Assembly (NCBI GenBank): GCA_002900995.3
Contig: CM035310.1
Location: forward strand, 2,875,394-2,939,393
Source: Ganoderma boninense
Lineage: Eukaryota > Basidiomycota > Agaricomycetes > Polyporales > Polyporaceae
Length of the DNA: 64,000 bases
Reading direction: 5' to 3'
Shown: piece after piece, positions 36,491 through 47,415 of the stretch
How the letters are laid out: each line of letters opens with the position of its first letter
Numbering within the stretch: the stretch's first letter is position 1
Notes under the pieces: model-generated
Databases searched by the model: none
Told to the model about the DNA's origin: nothing
What the model saw: only the letters and a program-made list of their open reading frames with translations
Translations under genes and position numbers: made by a program

Positions 36491-38737
36491 TCCTCGAGGC
36501 GCATCTTTATCGAGGGTTGTGAGACCCGTAGAATAGACTCAATCTGCCCGAGGGCATAGCAACCGAAGCGTTCAGTACAGTAGAACCCAGCGTGTGCTGC
36601 GCGTGACCCCTTCACCAACGACCTCCCGCATGAAACTGATCAGCAGCCATGCCATCATTTCATAGCTAACATCGCAACCACCGACACCTCTACCGGTGAA
36701 GAAACCATGCGGCCCCGGGGAGGCGAGCTCTCTAAACAGGGAATATCGGACGTCGTACCATAGCCCATGTCCAGAGTATCCATATCCCATCCACACCCAA
36801 CACGCACGAGACCGACTCTCGCACTACTCCGACGCGGAGACAATTTCCCCCTCACACACATGACTCTCCCACCTCTGTCCCCTCGAAGATTTCCCGAGAT
36901 GTCCGCGTCGCGGAGCGCCGGGTGCGAAGAGGCAGCTGCAGGTCTGTTGGAGCCTTGGAGGAGCCCTTCGGCGCACCCACGCACGCAGCAATGGTCCGCC
37001 GCAACGAAGGCGCGAACGCGAACCACATATCATCGAGGATGTACATCGGTGGTTTCAGATGCTAACCCTCATGGTCCATCAACCGCTATCCACTTCTGCG
37101 GCTTCATGAGATGTTTCATAGCCGAAGGTGACAGCAATAACCGTGCTCATAGACACTCCATGACCAGCCTGAGCCTCAACCCGCACGAAAAGGCACACGA
37201 ACCCGGTCGCACCCGGGTCCGTGCGCCCTCCCGTTCCGCACTCCCATTCCAAACCCGCCAAAACCTCGGCAAGCGACAAGTCCCCGTCGCTTCGCCAGCT
37301 TCGACGATCCATCCGTCTTTGCCTTCTCGCCTTCCCACCACTCCGCCATTGCCACCCTCGCGCTTCTTCTCCAACTCCGAGTTTCACCCCCTTCCCGCAA
37401 GTTCCCCTTCGAGCAAGCGCAGGAGGATCGTCTGATAAGAGCTCGAGGCGGCCCTAGTGCGGCGGGCGTACACGTCTAACAGAGCTGCATATACATATAC
37501 ATACGCCTGCCAATCCCCGCCAAAAATGCAAAATGAAGGCCGGGAGGCCAATGGGAGGCCTGCGCAGCGCGCGTCCCCGCATCCGGCAACCTGATTACGC
37601 AGGCGTCGCACCTCCTACGTACACGTCGCTAGCAGTCGGAAGCTGAATAAGATTCGGGGGTGGGGAGGGAGAGAGGGGGGCACTGGCTGCGCGGCGGGGA
37701 TCACTGCCAGTGTCCTGCCAATGCCAATGCCAGCGATACGTCGCGCTGCTGCGTCGCTGCAGCCTGTGAATGGATGGCGAGGAACGAACGAGCATGCCGC
37801 CGAGCACGCCGGGGTCGTGTGCTCTTCCAGCCACATGGCCGTCCGCTCCTAGAACCACACCCAGCACATGTCGGGACCCACAGAACAAATTCCGAGACGT
37901 CGACAAAAGACCCAGATGGTTCCCTGGGTTTAGGGCAACCCCGACAAGGACAAAGTAAGGGAGTTGAAAGGCGCAAGGACGAATGCTCACCTGCCCATGG
38001 ACGAATGAAATGCGCGAGGCGCAAATTAGACGTTGCAGGCATTAGAGCGGCCGGTTGCTCCAACTCTAGCCACTAGTCTCGAGACCGAGCGTCCGAGCGC
38101 GACGTCGCGAAGGCAGCGGGGGGTAATACTTCCTGGGCGGCAGAAGAGCGGACGATGCGAGCTGGACGTCGAATAGGCGTATGCCGACACGCACCTTGGG
38201 AATGGAAGACAACCGCGGGCGCTCCGACGCGAGCCAAAAGATGAAAATGAAAACGAGGGTGTTCAGTGTTCAGCTTCGGCGGAGACCTTGTGGCACTGGC
38301 GGCGACCTTCGGTTCGGTTCGTGGTGGGACCTAGACCAGTTCCAAGGGCATGATCAGCGCAGATGGACAAGCCTGGAGGGCGTACTGAAGAGAACAGAGC
38401 AGGCGGAGGTTGAAGTGGGTATCAAACCAGGATAACGTGTGTGGTATATCACTTGTATGTATGGGCTACAGCAGTAATCTACAAGTCGTGCAAAAGCGAG
38501 CGAAGGAGTGCTGGTCTGAGGGCTCATTATGAACGTGAATATATATGTGAGCGATAACGTTAACGTTGTGAGGTCATTCCAAGATGCGTAATGCGTAATG
38601 TCATGTGCGAGGCGTGATAGGGTATATAGCAGTGAGTGACAATGAAACGGGACGTCAAGCGCTTCAAGCATCCCAGAATCCGTGACAGAGCGGCCAGACC
38701 AGCCGGCGACATAAGAAACAGTATGCAGAGAGAAGGC
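36491..38737. other. Gene-poor region behind GMC3
   Basis: Frames on both strands are Arg/Pro/Ser-biased and overlap each other; none shows a domain. The end (38309-38342) carries the 3'-flank block shared with GMC2 and GMC4. Confidence 0.4.
38309..38342. repeat. 3'-flank block shared by the three GMC modules (copy 2)
   Basis: TCGGTTCGGTTCGT followed by GGGACCTAGACCAGTTC; compare 28101-28150. It lies about 400 bp beyond the GMC3 stop. Confidence 0.5.
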
Positions 38738-41441
38738 TCACGTGCTAGACTCGGCGGAGGCCTTGATCATGTCCGCCGCCTTCTCGGCCATAGCGACGAC
38801 GACAGCGGCGGGGTGGCCCGACACCTGTGTCGGGAACACGGACGCGTCGACGATGCGCAGGCCGTCGATGCCGTGCACGCGGAGGGTCGGGTCCACGACG
38901 CTGTCCTGCGGAGACTTGCCCATCCGCGCCGACGAGACCTGCGCGTGCGACGTCAATGCGACATACATATACACCAAACGCGAACGGACGTACCGGGTGC
39001 CAGCCTGGTTGGACAGTGCGACGGAGCATCTCCTTGATCTCGTGGTCGGTGATCTACGACGAGCGTGTGTCAGGCAATGCACCCGCGATCCACGCGCAAA
39101 AAGCGTCGAAGCATACCTTGTTCGGATCCGCGATGCCGAACCACCACGGGCTCGACGTGCTGATCCCGTGTGACTTCAAATACACCTTCGACGCGATCGG
39201 GTCCGTGTGCGCGAGCTTCCAGATGAGGCGCACGCCACGGACGAGCACGTTCATATCGCTCTCCGTCGACAAGTACCTGCCACAGCAAATCCAATTAGCC
39301 GTCCATTTGACCTCGGAGAAAGGTGCGAATGAACGCACCGAGGGTCGATGTTCGGCATCTCGAACGGGTCGTTCGACTTCAGCGTGATGTGGCCCCGGCT
39401 CTCAGGCTTGAGCGCAACCGCTGCAAAGGTCACCCCGGCCGTGTTTTGGCGATTGCGATGCGACTCGTCCGCAAACACCGCTTGCGGCACCCACAGGAGC
39501 TCAAGGTCGGGCGCATCGGGGCCCGAGGAACGGTCGTTCACAGGCGCGCCGGAACGCCCGTTCGCGTAGAAGGGCAGCCTGCACGAGGCGAATGTCAGCA
39601 GTTGTGTGATGGTGTGGTAAACCCGAAGGGAAGGGAAGGGAAGGGAAGGGAAGGGAGAAAGAGGGGGAGACGCACCGAGGGTCCGTAGAGCGGACAAATG
39701 CCGTCGACGAATAAACGAGCGAGGCAAGCGGGCCAGTGCCGCAGAACTGCCACTTCAAGAACGCGATGGCCCGTGCGCCTGCGTCCCTGAGGAAGTCGAA
39801 CGTCAAGCTTGGCTTCGTGCGGAACGGGATTGGGCCAGAGGAGACGTGCTGCGATGTGAACGAAGCCACAGAAGCCATAAGCGTCAGCGCCTCAGCGTGA
39901 GGGGGAGAAAGGGCGTACGTCGACGACGTGCCGCCCGACCGCAGGCATGTCCTTCACCACGGGAATACCGAGGTTGTCGAGGTCTTCCGAGGGGCCCACC
40001 CCGGAGAGCAAGAGGACTTGTGGCGTGCCCACGGTACCAGCGCTGAGGATGACCTCCTTGTTTGCTCCACAGCAATACGACTGTGCGTTACGCGATGTCG
40101 CCATCTCGACCCCAACCACGCGCGGAGGTGCCCCCGGGGTTGTCACGACGTCCGAAAAGACGAGCCTCCGAATCGTGATCTCTGTCGCGACGATTAGGTT
40201 TGAACGGCTCAAGATCTTGTCGGTAAGGTACGCGGTCGCGGAGGAGCTCCCTGACGCGGAGTTGTGGGTGAGTATGAATCTAGCTTGAAAAGGGAAGGGC
40301 GAAGCGTACTCCTGCCATTCCGGTCGATAGTACCCATCAGCTTAGTAACACCGATGGAACCTTGACCCGCGTTGATATCGCTGTATGTGAATCAATGGAC
40401 TGTTGTACGCGGCTTTACACGTCAATGGTACTCACTCGATGTTCCTCAGGCCCAGCTCCCTGCACGCTTCGATGACGTAGTCATTGATCGGCTGCTTAAA
40501 GATCAGATAAGACACGGCTTTGAATTGGGAAAGCACCGCCGCTGTCTCCGGGGGGAAGCCGGTCCTGTTAGGTCCAAACGATCCATGATTCGCAGGATTC
40601 ACTCGAAGATGCTTGAAGCTAGGATGGAACTTCTCCGCCTTGAAGAAGTATCTGCAAAGGCTGAGATGAGCTACACGCCGCTGACCTCATGACAGAGTAC
40701 TGACGGTTTAAGGTCTTGATACGACCAGCCTTCCGCCCCGAGTGCGACCCACTCGTCGAAATCTGTGTTGTGAGTTAGAGTCAGAATTTAATACAAGGCA
40801 GTCGCGCCATTATGTCTACTGACCTGAGGGAGGGCAACGATCGTAGATGAGGGCGTTCGTGGAACTGGATAGACGAAACCAGATGAAATCGTGCAGGGAA
40901 GACGAGACGAAGAGGCACGTACCTAGTTCCGCCTAGCACCTTTCCTCGAGGCCAATACGTGTCTCTGCCATTCAGATGTGTCTGCGGGCTATATCGAAAA
41001 TGAGTGGTGCGAAGGCAGCAACTACGTTTGGCGCGCATACATGGTGTGGGTGTTCCAGTCGAGATCTGATCGGAAGGTGTCGGAGAATTCAAACGGTATC
41101 TGCGTGGCGGTAACGCCTTGGAAACTGAGAACAAGAGCCGTCATGAGTAGTTGAACCCGCATACAGCGATCACAGAACGCACTTCTGGCCGGCTTCGATG
41201 AGCAACACGGTCGTATTTGGATCCTCTGATAGCCGCGCCGCGAGCACGCAACCTGCCGTACCTACAAAATTACTGTGAGCCCTGTTTCTGAAAACACAAG
41301 AGGGTCTACTGAAGACTCACCTCCGCCGATGATGATGTAGTCATAAGTGGGCCACGATTTGGGCTCTCCTACTGGTACTGGAGTAGGAATTGCGATAAAA
41401 CGAGGAACGCCGGGTGCTGGATTCGGGGAAACTTGACCCAT
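38738..41441 (-). CDS. GMC3: GMC-type FAD oxidoreductase (alcohol/aryl-alcohol oxidase-like)
   Basis: Close paralogue of GMC2 with the same 15-exon structure. Start at the ATG complementary to 41439-41441 (MGQVSPNPAPGVPRF); no signal peptide. Landmarks: YDYIIIGG/GTAGCVLAARL (FAD), RGKVLGGTS, NALIYDRC, DFDEWVALGAEGW, NPANHGSFGP, NAGQGSIGV, EVILSAGTVGTPQVLLL, PDLELLWVPQ, YLSTESDMNVLVRG, WHP/VSSARMG and VSGHPAAVV (active-site His pair). All exons read through without a lesion; stop at 38738. The intron between the exons with MYARQT and PQTHLNG is 37 nt, as in GMC2. Another intron (about 39590-39670) holds an AAGGG tandem repeat. It is divergent from DUF-a across about 1 kb. Substrate unknown. 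Confidence 0.85.
39626..39655. repeat. AAGGG microsatellite in a GMC3 intron
   Basis: About six tandem AAGGG units on the plus strand, so pyrimidine-rich CCCTT in the GMC3 transcript. It lies inside the intron between the STDPR and LPFYANG exons. Likely neutral. Confidence 0.8.
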
Positions 41442-42438
41442 AGCGAAGAGGTCGGCGTCGAAGGGGAATTAGTGGAGGTGTGGTAGGGACTACGAAGCCA
41501 GGTTGCGACAACATACCTCGAGAACACCGGGCCTATTTAACACTCGTCGCAAGCGAAATCCGATCTAGTCGACCCTTGGCATATCCGCTGCAGCTGCTCG
41601 CGCCTTGAAAGCAGCTGAGCTCGAGGAGAGAGGCGGCCATGGCTGCTGTAGTGCACTGGTGTGATGGAGTGACGTCGAGTAGCTTGTGGCCAGTCCTCGC
41701 GAGTGGCAACCGCCCGTGAGCGCTTAGCGGCATCACATTCCGAACCAGATCAATTTGGGAGGCGCCGTCGAGCCTGGCCCGAACCACCGCACCGCTTCTG
41801 CCTTTTGTCTTCCTCGCACATGTGGAAAACAGCGGAGAGTCCTGCGCCATCAGCCCCGATCAAGGCTCAGGACATGATGAGGAAGAGGAATATACACATG
41901 CACCAGTGTGAGTCTTCGCCGCAGAGGAACCATGCATTTACTCATTTTGGATGTATCCCATCTGAACAGAACCGACTGAGCTCGCCGCCGACAGGCACGT
42001 ATGGATGTGTCTGGCCATCGTCATACGTGTGTGCCACTCCGTAACGCTTTGCGAACCTTAACATCACGCTATCACGCCCCGGCTGCACGCTGACATGTCT
42101 CCCCCAGGTCCGCGGCCCCTCCATTCCTCCTGCTGCGTCTGGAAGTCACGGACGAGCTTGGGGGCGATCCCGGAAGAAGCTCGTATGCGTGATGACCAAT
42201 AGTGCAACCGCAACGCGTTCTTCTCCTGACAGCCGTTACGACATGCACGCGAGAGGGTGTGAAATATTCGTTCTCACCCAGCACTTCCGCTCTTCCAAGG
42301 AAGTTTTGCGCGTGGTAATGCGGGCAGCAGCCCATCCTCTCAAATAATCGTGAAGGGCGCGCCAGCTCGCGCCCCGGCCGCTCCACAGTTCCCACTGTCA
42401 CCCTATCACTGCACCCCGCGCGTGTGTCTGTCCCCTCG
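41442..42438. promoter_or_regulatory. Shared divergent promoter region GMC3 / DUF-a
   Basis: 1.0 kb between divergent start codons, with the conserved element at 41741-41756. Around 41850-41905 a frame encoding GHDEEEEYTHA resembles the peptide PDDEESLHA encoded at the corresponding place upstream of DUF-c, so a small upstream exon or ORF is possible. Confidence 0.5.
41741..41756 (+). promoter_or_regulatory. Conserved promoter element, copy 2 (CGAACCAGATCAATTT)
   Basis: Fits the consensus CGAACYAGATCRATTT; 300 bp from the GMC3 start codon. A GAGCGCTT word lies about 20 bp before it, as near the GMC4 copy. Confidence 0.5.
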
Positions 42439-44197
42439 ATGTCGGCCGCTTTCATCGACGAGGAGGTGACCCTCGCCCATGCCGTGTACGTCGCCTTTTG
42501 TTTCATGCGGGGCTGGGTCGCTGACGACCGGGGCGCTCTCAGGTTCGTGCGGCAAGCGTGCATGTTTGCTTCGATAGGTCAGTTGTCCGCTTTGGTCCTG
42601 TCTAGCCGAGAACGAGCTGACAACGCCCCAAGCGCTCCTGCTATACGAGACATGCCAGACAGCCGACCTCGAAATCGCGTACCTGTGGGCCCGTGGCCGT
42701 GTTCGTTTCATTCTCTTGCTCGTCACCATTAGACACGTCCAACTCGCAAGTCTCATCCTGAATGCGATATCCACCGCCAACTCGTTCGGGTCTCCGTCCC
42801 CAGAGGTGAGCCGTTCGCATTCACAGCCCTCTCCTCCCATCTCACTAGCCGTCAATAGATGTAAGTCGATGTCCGAACGGGATGTGGACAGATTCTTATG
42901 CGCGTCGAACAGTTGTACGACAGTGAACCTTGTCGGCGCGATCACGACAATCATTCCCTACTTCGGCTGGGCAGGTGCGCATGCCTTTTCCAGGCCATAT
43001 CCACGCTTGAGTTTGTCTGACTCGGAACCTTGTAGTTTTCCTAGCGTGGAGAGCATACGCACTATCCAACCATAACCTCTTCGTCACTCTGCTCGTGTTG
43101 ATCTGCAGTGCGTCATTCGCTTCCCCAAGCCTGGTACGCACGCTCGTGCTCCACCCGCGGACATGTCTGTCTGACGTAGCGCACCACAGCTCGAGGTCAT
43201 CGCGACGACAAACGTGTACACCGCACATCCTCCTACGTGCACGGCGGTGTGGAAGTGGCCTGCAGCCTCCTACGTGACAGCATACTGGTAGCCCTTTCAT
43301 GCGTTGTGGCGCGACGACGACCTCTGACGTTAGCGGCTTGCAGTGACTATTTCCCTCATATCCCGATTCGAATGCACCTGACCTCGATGCATAGTGGTAG
43401 AGGTGTCGCGGGGGACCGCTCTCTTGGCTGAGATCATCGTCCTCGCGCTCACTTGCAAGAAAACGCACAGCGCATGGCTCTCGTCGAAAACGCAGGGCCA
43501 CTGAGGTCGCTTCCCGAAGTCCTGTACGAGAACGGTGAGCTCGTCCATTCATGCTGTTGTAGCCTGCCTCTTATGCTGACCTTGACGAAGGGTTCATATG
43601 TTTCCTGTGAGCGACCACGTCGACTCGGCGCGAAGCTCCAGACTGACTTCAGGTCGCAGAGTGGTGACGATCCTCCACATCGTTTCTCTGATTTTCGCCG
43701 TAGTAAGCACGATCCCTGTCTGCGTCTGCGATTGCCATTTGACGATCGTCCTGACGTCATCAAGGTCCCCGCCCTATCCTCCCAAGCCGACACCTTTGCG
43801 ACGGTGGCCGTAGTGCGAGACGCGTACGTCACCTTCTTGTCACGCACGCAGCCGCCACCACGTCCCAGTCTAACAAGACAACATGCCCGATCCCAGCGTC
43901 ATCACGGTCGTGCTGTCCCGCTTCATCCTCGAGCTTGCCAAGCTCGGCGCACAGACGAGCGACATCGAGCGCGGGGAGCACGCCCCGAAAGGCGTCCTCA
44001 CGACCGAATGGACGCAGTACATCTCCGGCATACCCTCGCAGTGGACGCTCGATGACGAATACAACGGGCGCGGGTTCGACAAAGATGTCGACCACGAATT
44101 CCACGCGCGGGGGTTCGACCGAGACCGAGAAGCCTCGGAGATCGAGACCTTCGAGCTCAAAGAGCGCTACGAGCAAGCGTGGAGCGCCGGTGCGTAG
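42439..44197 (+). pseudogene. DUF-a: DUF6533-like seven-helix membrane protein with one frameshift
   Basis: Exons: 42439-42485 (47 nt, MSAAFIDEEVTLAHA), 42543-42577 (35 nt), 42633-42805 (LLLYETCQTADLEIAYLWAR, TIRHVQLASLILNAI), a 2-nt exon at 42859-42860, 42913-42974 (62 nt, CTTVNLVGAITTIIPYFGWA), then FLAWRAYALSNHNLFVTLLV, VYTAHPPTCTAVW, EVSRGTALLAEIIVLALTCK, VVTILHIVSLIFAV, and the last exon ITVVLSRFILELAKLG to the TAG at 44197. The long acidic tail (DEYNGRGFDKD) should be cytosolic. Lesion: near 43495 the frame reads SSKTQGH then stop, while PLRSLPEVLYEN continues in another frame. The short exon beginning TGACTATT (about 43348) also lacks a GT donor. It is the partner of GMC3 in module 2. 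Confidence 0.62.
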
Positions 44198-44969
44198 CCT
44201 TCCCCTTCCACTTCGACTTCCGCTTCCACTTCTCGAGAACTCGGAAGTTGGAACGCTGTCAACTGACGCGGATCCCCTGTCAATTCACCCAACAGGAGCG
44301 CTGTCGTCTACGACAGAAACCGTCTGAACGAGATGTTCAGCAATACCCTCCTTTTCCCCTCACGATCCTTCCGGACACACCTGCCTGCGTGCCACAGTAC
44401 CAACTAGACCGTCTGTCGTTGTCGTTGTTGTCTCGAGTATGAGTACTATGCTGTTTGTATTCTACCCATGTTATCCTGTATTACCCGCCGTGCCGGTCAC
44501 AATTTCATGCGCCCCGAGGAGCGAGAAGTATGTACCTGTATGCATATGCAGCATCCCCGACGTCGACGAAAGACCATAAATATTATCCAGAGCACGAAGC
44601 CCGAATGTCGTCGCCCGCGGTCTCCGCAAGCCCGAAACCTTGTCCCGGCGCGTAAGCGAGCTCGAAAGAAGCAGCACTTCCCCGCGGAGCTTAACCTCCA
44701 CCTGACCTCCACCCTCCACCAGCCGGCAGCCGGCTCGCCCCGACAGCTAATGTCATCCTCGACGGGAGCCCCTCCCGATCGTACCCAAGGCCGGAATGGC
44801 CCTCTCGAAAATCAATACGCGGTCCTGCCCCACATCCCGCAGCCGTTACAGCAAGGCTAGCTTCCGAGTTCGGGCGTACCGCATGCTCCGCGTGACGACG
44901 AAAACTGCCTTTAGAGGTCGGCAGCGGCGGGGGATAATCATTGACGCAGCAGGGGGTCGCGAGGATACG
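44198..44969. other. Intergenic region after DUF-a
   Basis: No gene recognised; it leads into the hydrolase relic. Confidence 0.35.
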
Positions 44970-45640
44970 CGATCGGTTGTCGTCCGCGTTGCTCGTGAGC
45001 AGATGTACGCTCGGCTATGCTACCGCTACTCGGCGCACGTGGTCATCGAGAGGAGGAGTCGCCTTGCGTAGGCCTACGTAGGGCTCAAGGCTGCGCTCTC
45101 TCGGCGCATCCATCGTTGTCGTCAGTTCGTGCTGTGGCTTCTTCTTGGGCTGGTGTGTCCTCGAAGCGCCAGAGCGCTTGGGCGTGACAGGTGAAGAGGC
45201 GGGGGAGAGTCGTGGTACACTTGCGGTTCCGCACGGAGTTCTCCTTATACAAATCCATCGAGGAGACGGGAGCACTCGTGGTAGACCAATGCGTCGCTGG
45301 GAACCTGATGTTCCGTAGCTCTGGTTAGAACGCGCGACTCGGATGCGGGTCCGAGGTTGGGGCTCACCTCTCGCTCACGATGCCCGTGGCTACCGAGCGC
45401 GAGTTTCATGGCTGTAGTCACAGGTAGGCACGTCAGTCTGGATCACATGAGATGGGGTGTACAGCACTCACGCACGCAAGCTTGCGATGCAGGCTCGCCA
45501 CGAGTCCGCGGGGCCGTTCACCGGGACGTTCGCCTCGAGCGAGAAGGCGCGCCCGGTCAACTTCGCCTCGGGGACCAGTGTGATGCGCACAACAGAGTCA
45601 AGCGAGCAGTTGACGTATGGCCTATCTATCCCTGAGTCTG
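44970..45640 (-). pseudogene. Relic of a YheT-type alpha/beta hydrolase
   Basis: Two blocks match the intact hydrolase at 60.0-62.0 kb in the same order and strand. At about 45480-45600 the minus strand encodes PEAKLTGRAFSLEANVPV, corresponding to PKAKLIGLGFSLGANVLV, the nucleophile elbow. Around 44975-45010 it encodes LLTSNADDN, corresponding to LLAINADDD, the catalytic-Asp strand. The GxSxG elbow is altered (AFSLEAN), frames are mixed and most exons are gone. It sits behind DUF-a exactly as the intact gene sits behind DUF-c, so the hydrolase was part of the duplicated unit. Confidence 0.6.
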
Positions 45641-45965
45641 GAGTGGACCAAAACAGCCTGGCAGGCCAGAACCGTTGTGCTGTCTTAAATAAGTCACTGC
45701 TGTTGCACGATGTACAAGTCGGACGAGCGCGGATGCGAGTGCGCGCCTTGTTGGGCCTGGGGTTCGAATCCTGCTGTCGCATATTTTCTGTCTTGGTGCA
45801 GTTTCTATCGCACCTCCCGTCAACACACGGATAATCATATCGACTGGCACATCCCGTGCTGCAGGCATCGCTGACCTTCCGATAGCGCGAAGTTGAGTGA
45901 TACTGGTAGTTCGATGGTTTCAGAATCGAGTATATATCCCAAAGCCGCCGGAGGAAAAGCTCACC

Positions 45966-47018
45966 CCCAGTCAAAACCCCTCCCATTTCGAACGATTAAG
46001 AACGATTCCGGGCAATTGGATTCTTTTGCTCCCTATTGTAGGCGCTTAGTGGGCTTATTTTGGATTCGAAGTCCTTGTACTTCGGTTCATTTTCGTATAA
46101 GCCCTTGCTCAATTCATACAACTACGCCGGGCGCTCGACGCGTCTTATGTCGAAAACTGATAAGTAAGTTGAAGTTGTAACTTCGTATGTTGTTCTTCCT
46201 TCTGCTCATTCACCTGGCCCTCCACCCGACTTCTATTTTAGACTATCCACCGATCCCGCTCCCCGACTTCCCGTCCACGACGCCACCCCCGACATATTTA
46301 AGATGGAAGGATGGCGCTCTCCTTCCCCAACTTCTTTCTTCCCCCCACCACCTTGAAAGATACCAGTGCATCCTTCCCTCAGATTTCTCCGGCCACCCGC
46401 GTCCCATGGCCAGACACAGGGTAAGTCCGTCATTATTCAGGTAAATGCATACGATAATAGAGCAATGCGCCCAGGCCAGCAATCCACAGGTGAGCGCGCA
46501 AGCGTATGAGCTACCGCGATACTGTCGATGTCAGCTAATGATCGTTTTTCTAGTATTCGAAGGTGCAACGACGGGCGCGCTAGGCTTTGCGCTGGGTGTA
46601 TGCGCGTCGCGCGGGCCATTGGGGAGGTAGAGGCGCGGGCAGGCGTGAGGAGCGATGGATGCGCGCGGGGGACCTGTATCGCGACAGGCGCGAAGTCATC
46701 GCGCATTGTATCTATTTTTGTACGCTCGAATGGAACACCATAAACAAACCGAATAACCACGCGATGGAGGGGGAGAATAGGCTTCTTTCCTCGATAGCTA
46801 GCATTTCCCATCTTTTTGTGACCAGAATATTAATGGCAATGGAACGACTTCGAACGAAAAAGATATCAATGTTTAGGAAAATGCGAAACCTCCCATCTCG
46901 CTTTTTGTTTCAAAATCTAACCAATCCTGTCGATTGCTACCAACTACGGCCGAATCTGACAAATATATTGGACAGAAAAATATCACAATCGTCCGAAATG
47001 GACGGGGTTTTGACTGGG
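45966..47018. mobile_element. Non-autonomous DNA transposon with 33-bp inverted ends
   Basis: The ends 45965-45997 and 46987-47019 are inverted repeats with three mismatches (shared core CCCCAGTCAAAACCCC and CCATTTCG). The 7-bp word GCTCACC flanks both sides as a direct repeat (45959-45965 and 47019-47025), the expected footprint of target-site duplication. About 1.05 kb. The internal sequence is AT-richer than its surroundings and has no transposase-like protein; the plus-strand frame 46587-47117 crosses the right border and is probably spurious. A 7-8 bp duplication would suit a hAT-type element, but the termini are not diagnostic. Confidence 0.6.
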
Positions 47019-47110
47019 GCTCACCTCCCTGACCCTCGCACCTCAGTCGACAAGCAAGATTTCATATATGACTTTTCCCCCTTCGCCCTATGGTATCACC
47101 AGATACCCTC

Positions 47111-47118
47111 TATATAAG
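47111..47118 (+). promoter_or_regulatory. TATA box candidate (TATATAAG)
   Basis: A strong TATATAAG lies 14 bp before an ATG that opens a small two-exon reading frame. It lies just outside the right end of the transposon. Confidence 0.4.
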
Positions 47119-47131
47119 AGTACCCTCAGCA

Positions 47132-47415
47132 ATGTCTAGCGAAGAAATGAACATGCAGACTCGCCTGAACGACAACTTCGAAGTACTACCAATATCCCGA
47201 CCCAAATCCTGGAGGACGATCCTGCTCCTGCACTCCTTTCTCTCGCTTCGCACGTAGGTGTCCTGTAGCGGAGTGCATCCGTGGAGGATACGATCTCCAG
47301 GGGATTCATGACAACAGTGCTCGCCAGTACAGTCCTTCCCGCACGTACGTCGAGCACTACCACGAGCGGCGGCCAAAGGCCGAAGTTGGAGTATGACTAT
47401 CACAAGAAACGCTAG
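47132..47415 (+). CDS. Hypothetical 78-residue protein, two exons
   Basis: Exon 1 is 47132-47253 (MSSEEMNMQTRLNDNFEVLP, then SWRTILLLHSFLSLR), intron 47254-47300 (47 nt, GTAGGT...CTCCAG), and exon 2 is 47301-47415 (GFMTTVLASTVLPARTSS, ending EYDYHKKR, TAG stop). Correct phase, canonical borders and a TATA box just upstream argue for a real transcript; lack of any recognised family argues against. The TATA-to-ATG distance is short, so translation might begin at the second or third Met. Confidence 0.3.

Noticed and set aside
45755..45805. tRNA-like T-arm (GGGGTTCGAATCCTG) followed by a T-rich stretch
   Set aside because: The T-stem does not pair beyond three bases and no matching acceptor, D-arm or anticodon arm could be placed upstream.
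46587..47117. 176-codon frame inside and across the end of the 46-47 kb element, considered as a transposase
   Set aside because: It crosses the right terminal repeat and shows no DDE-type motif or other transposase signature.
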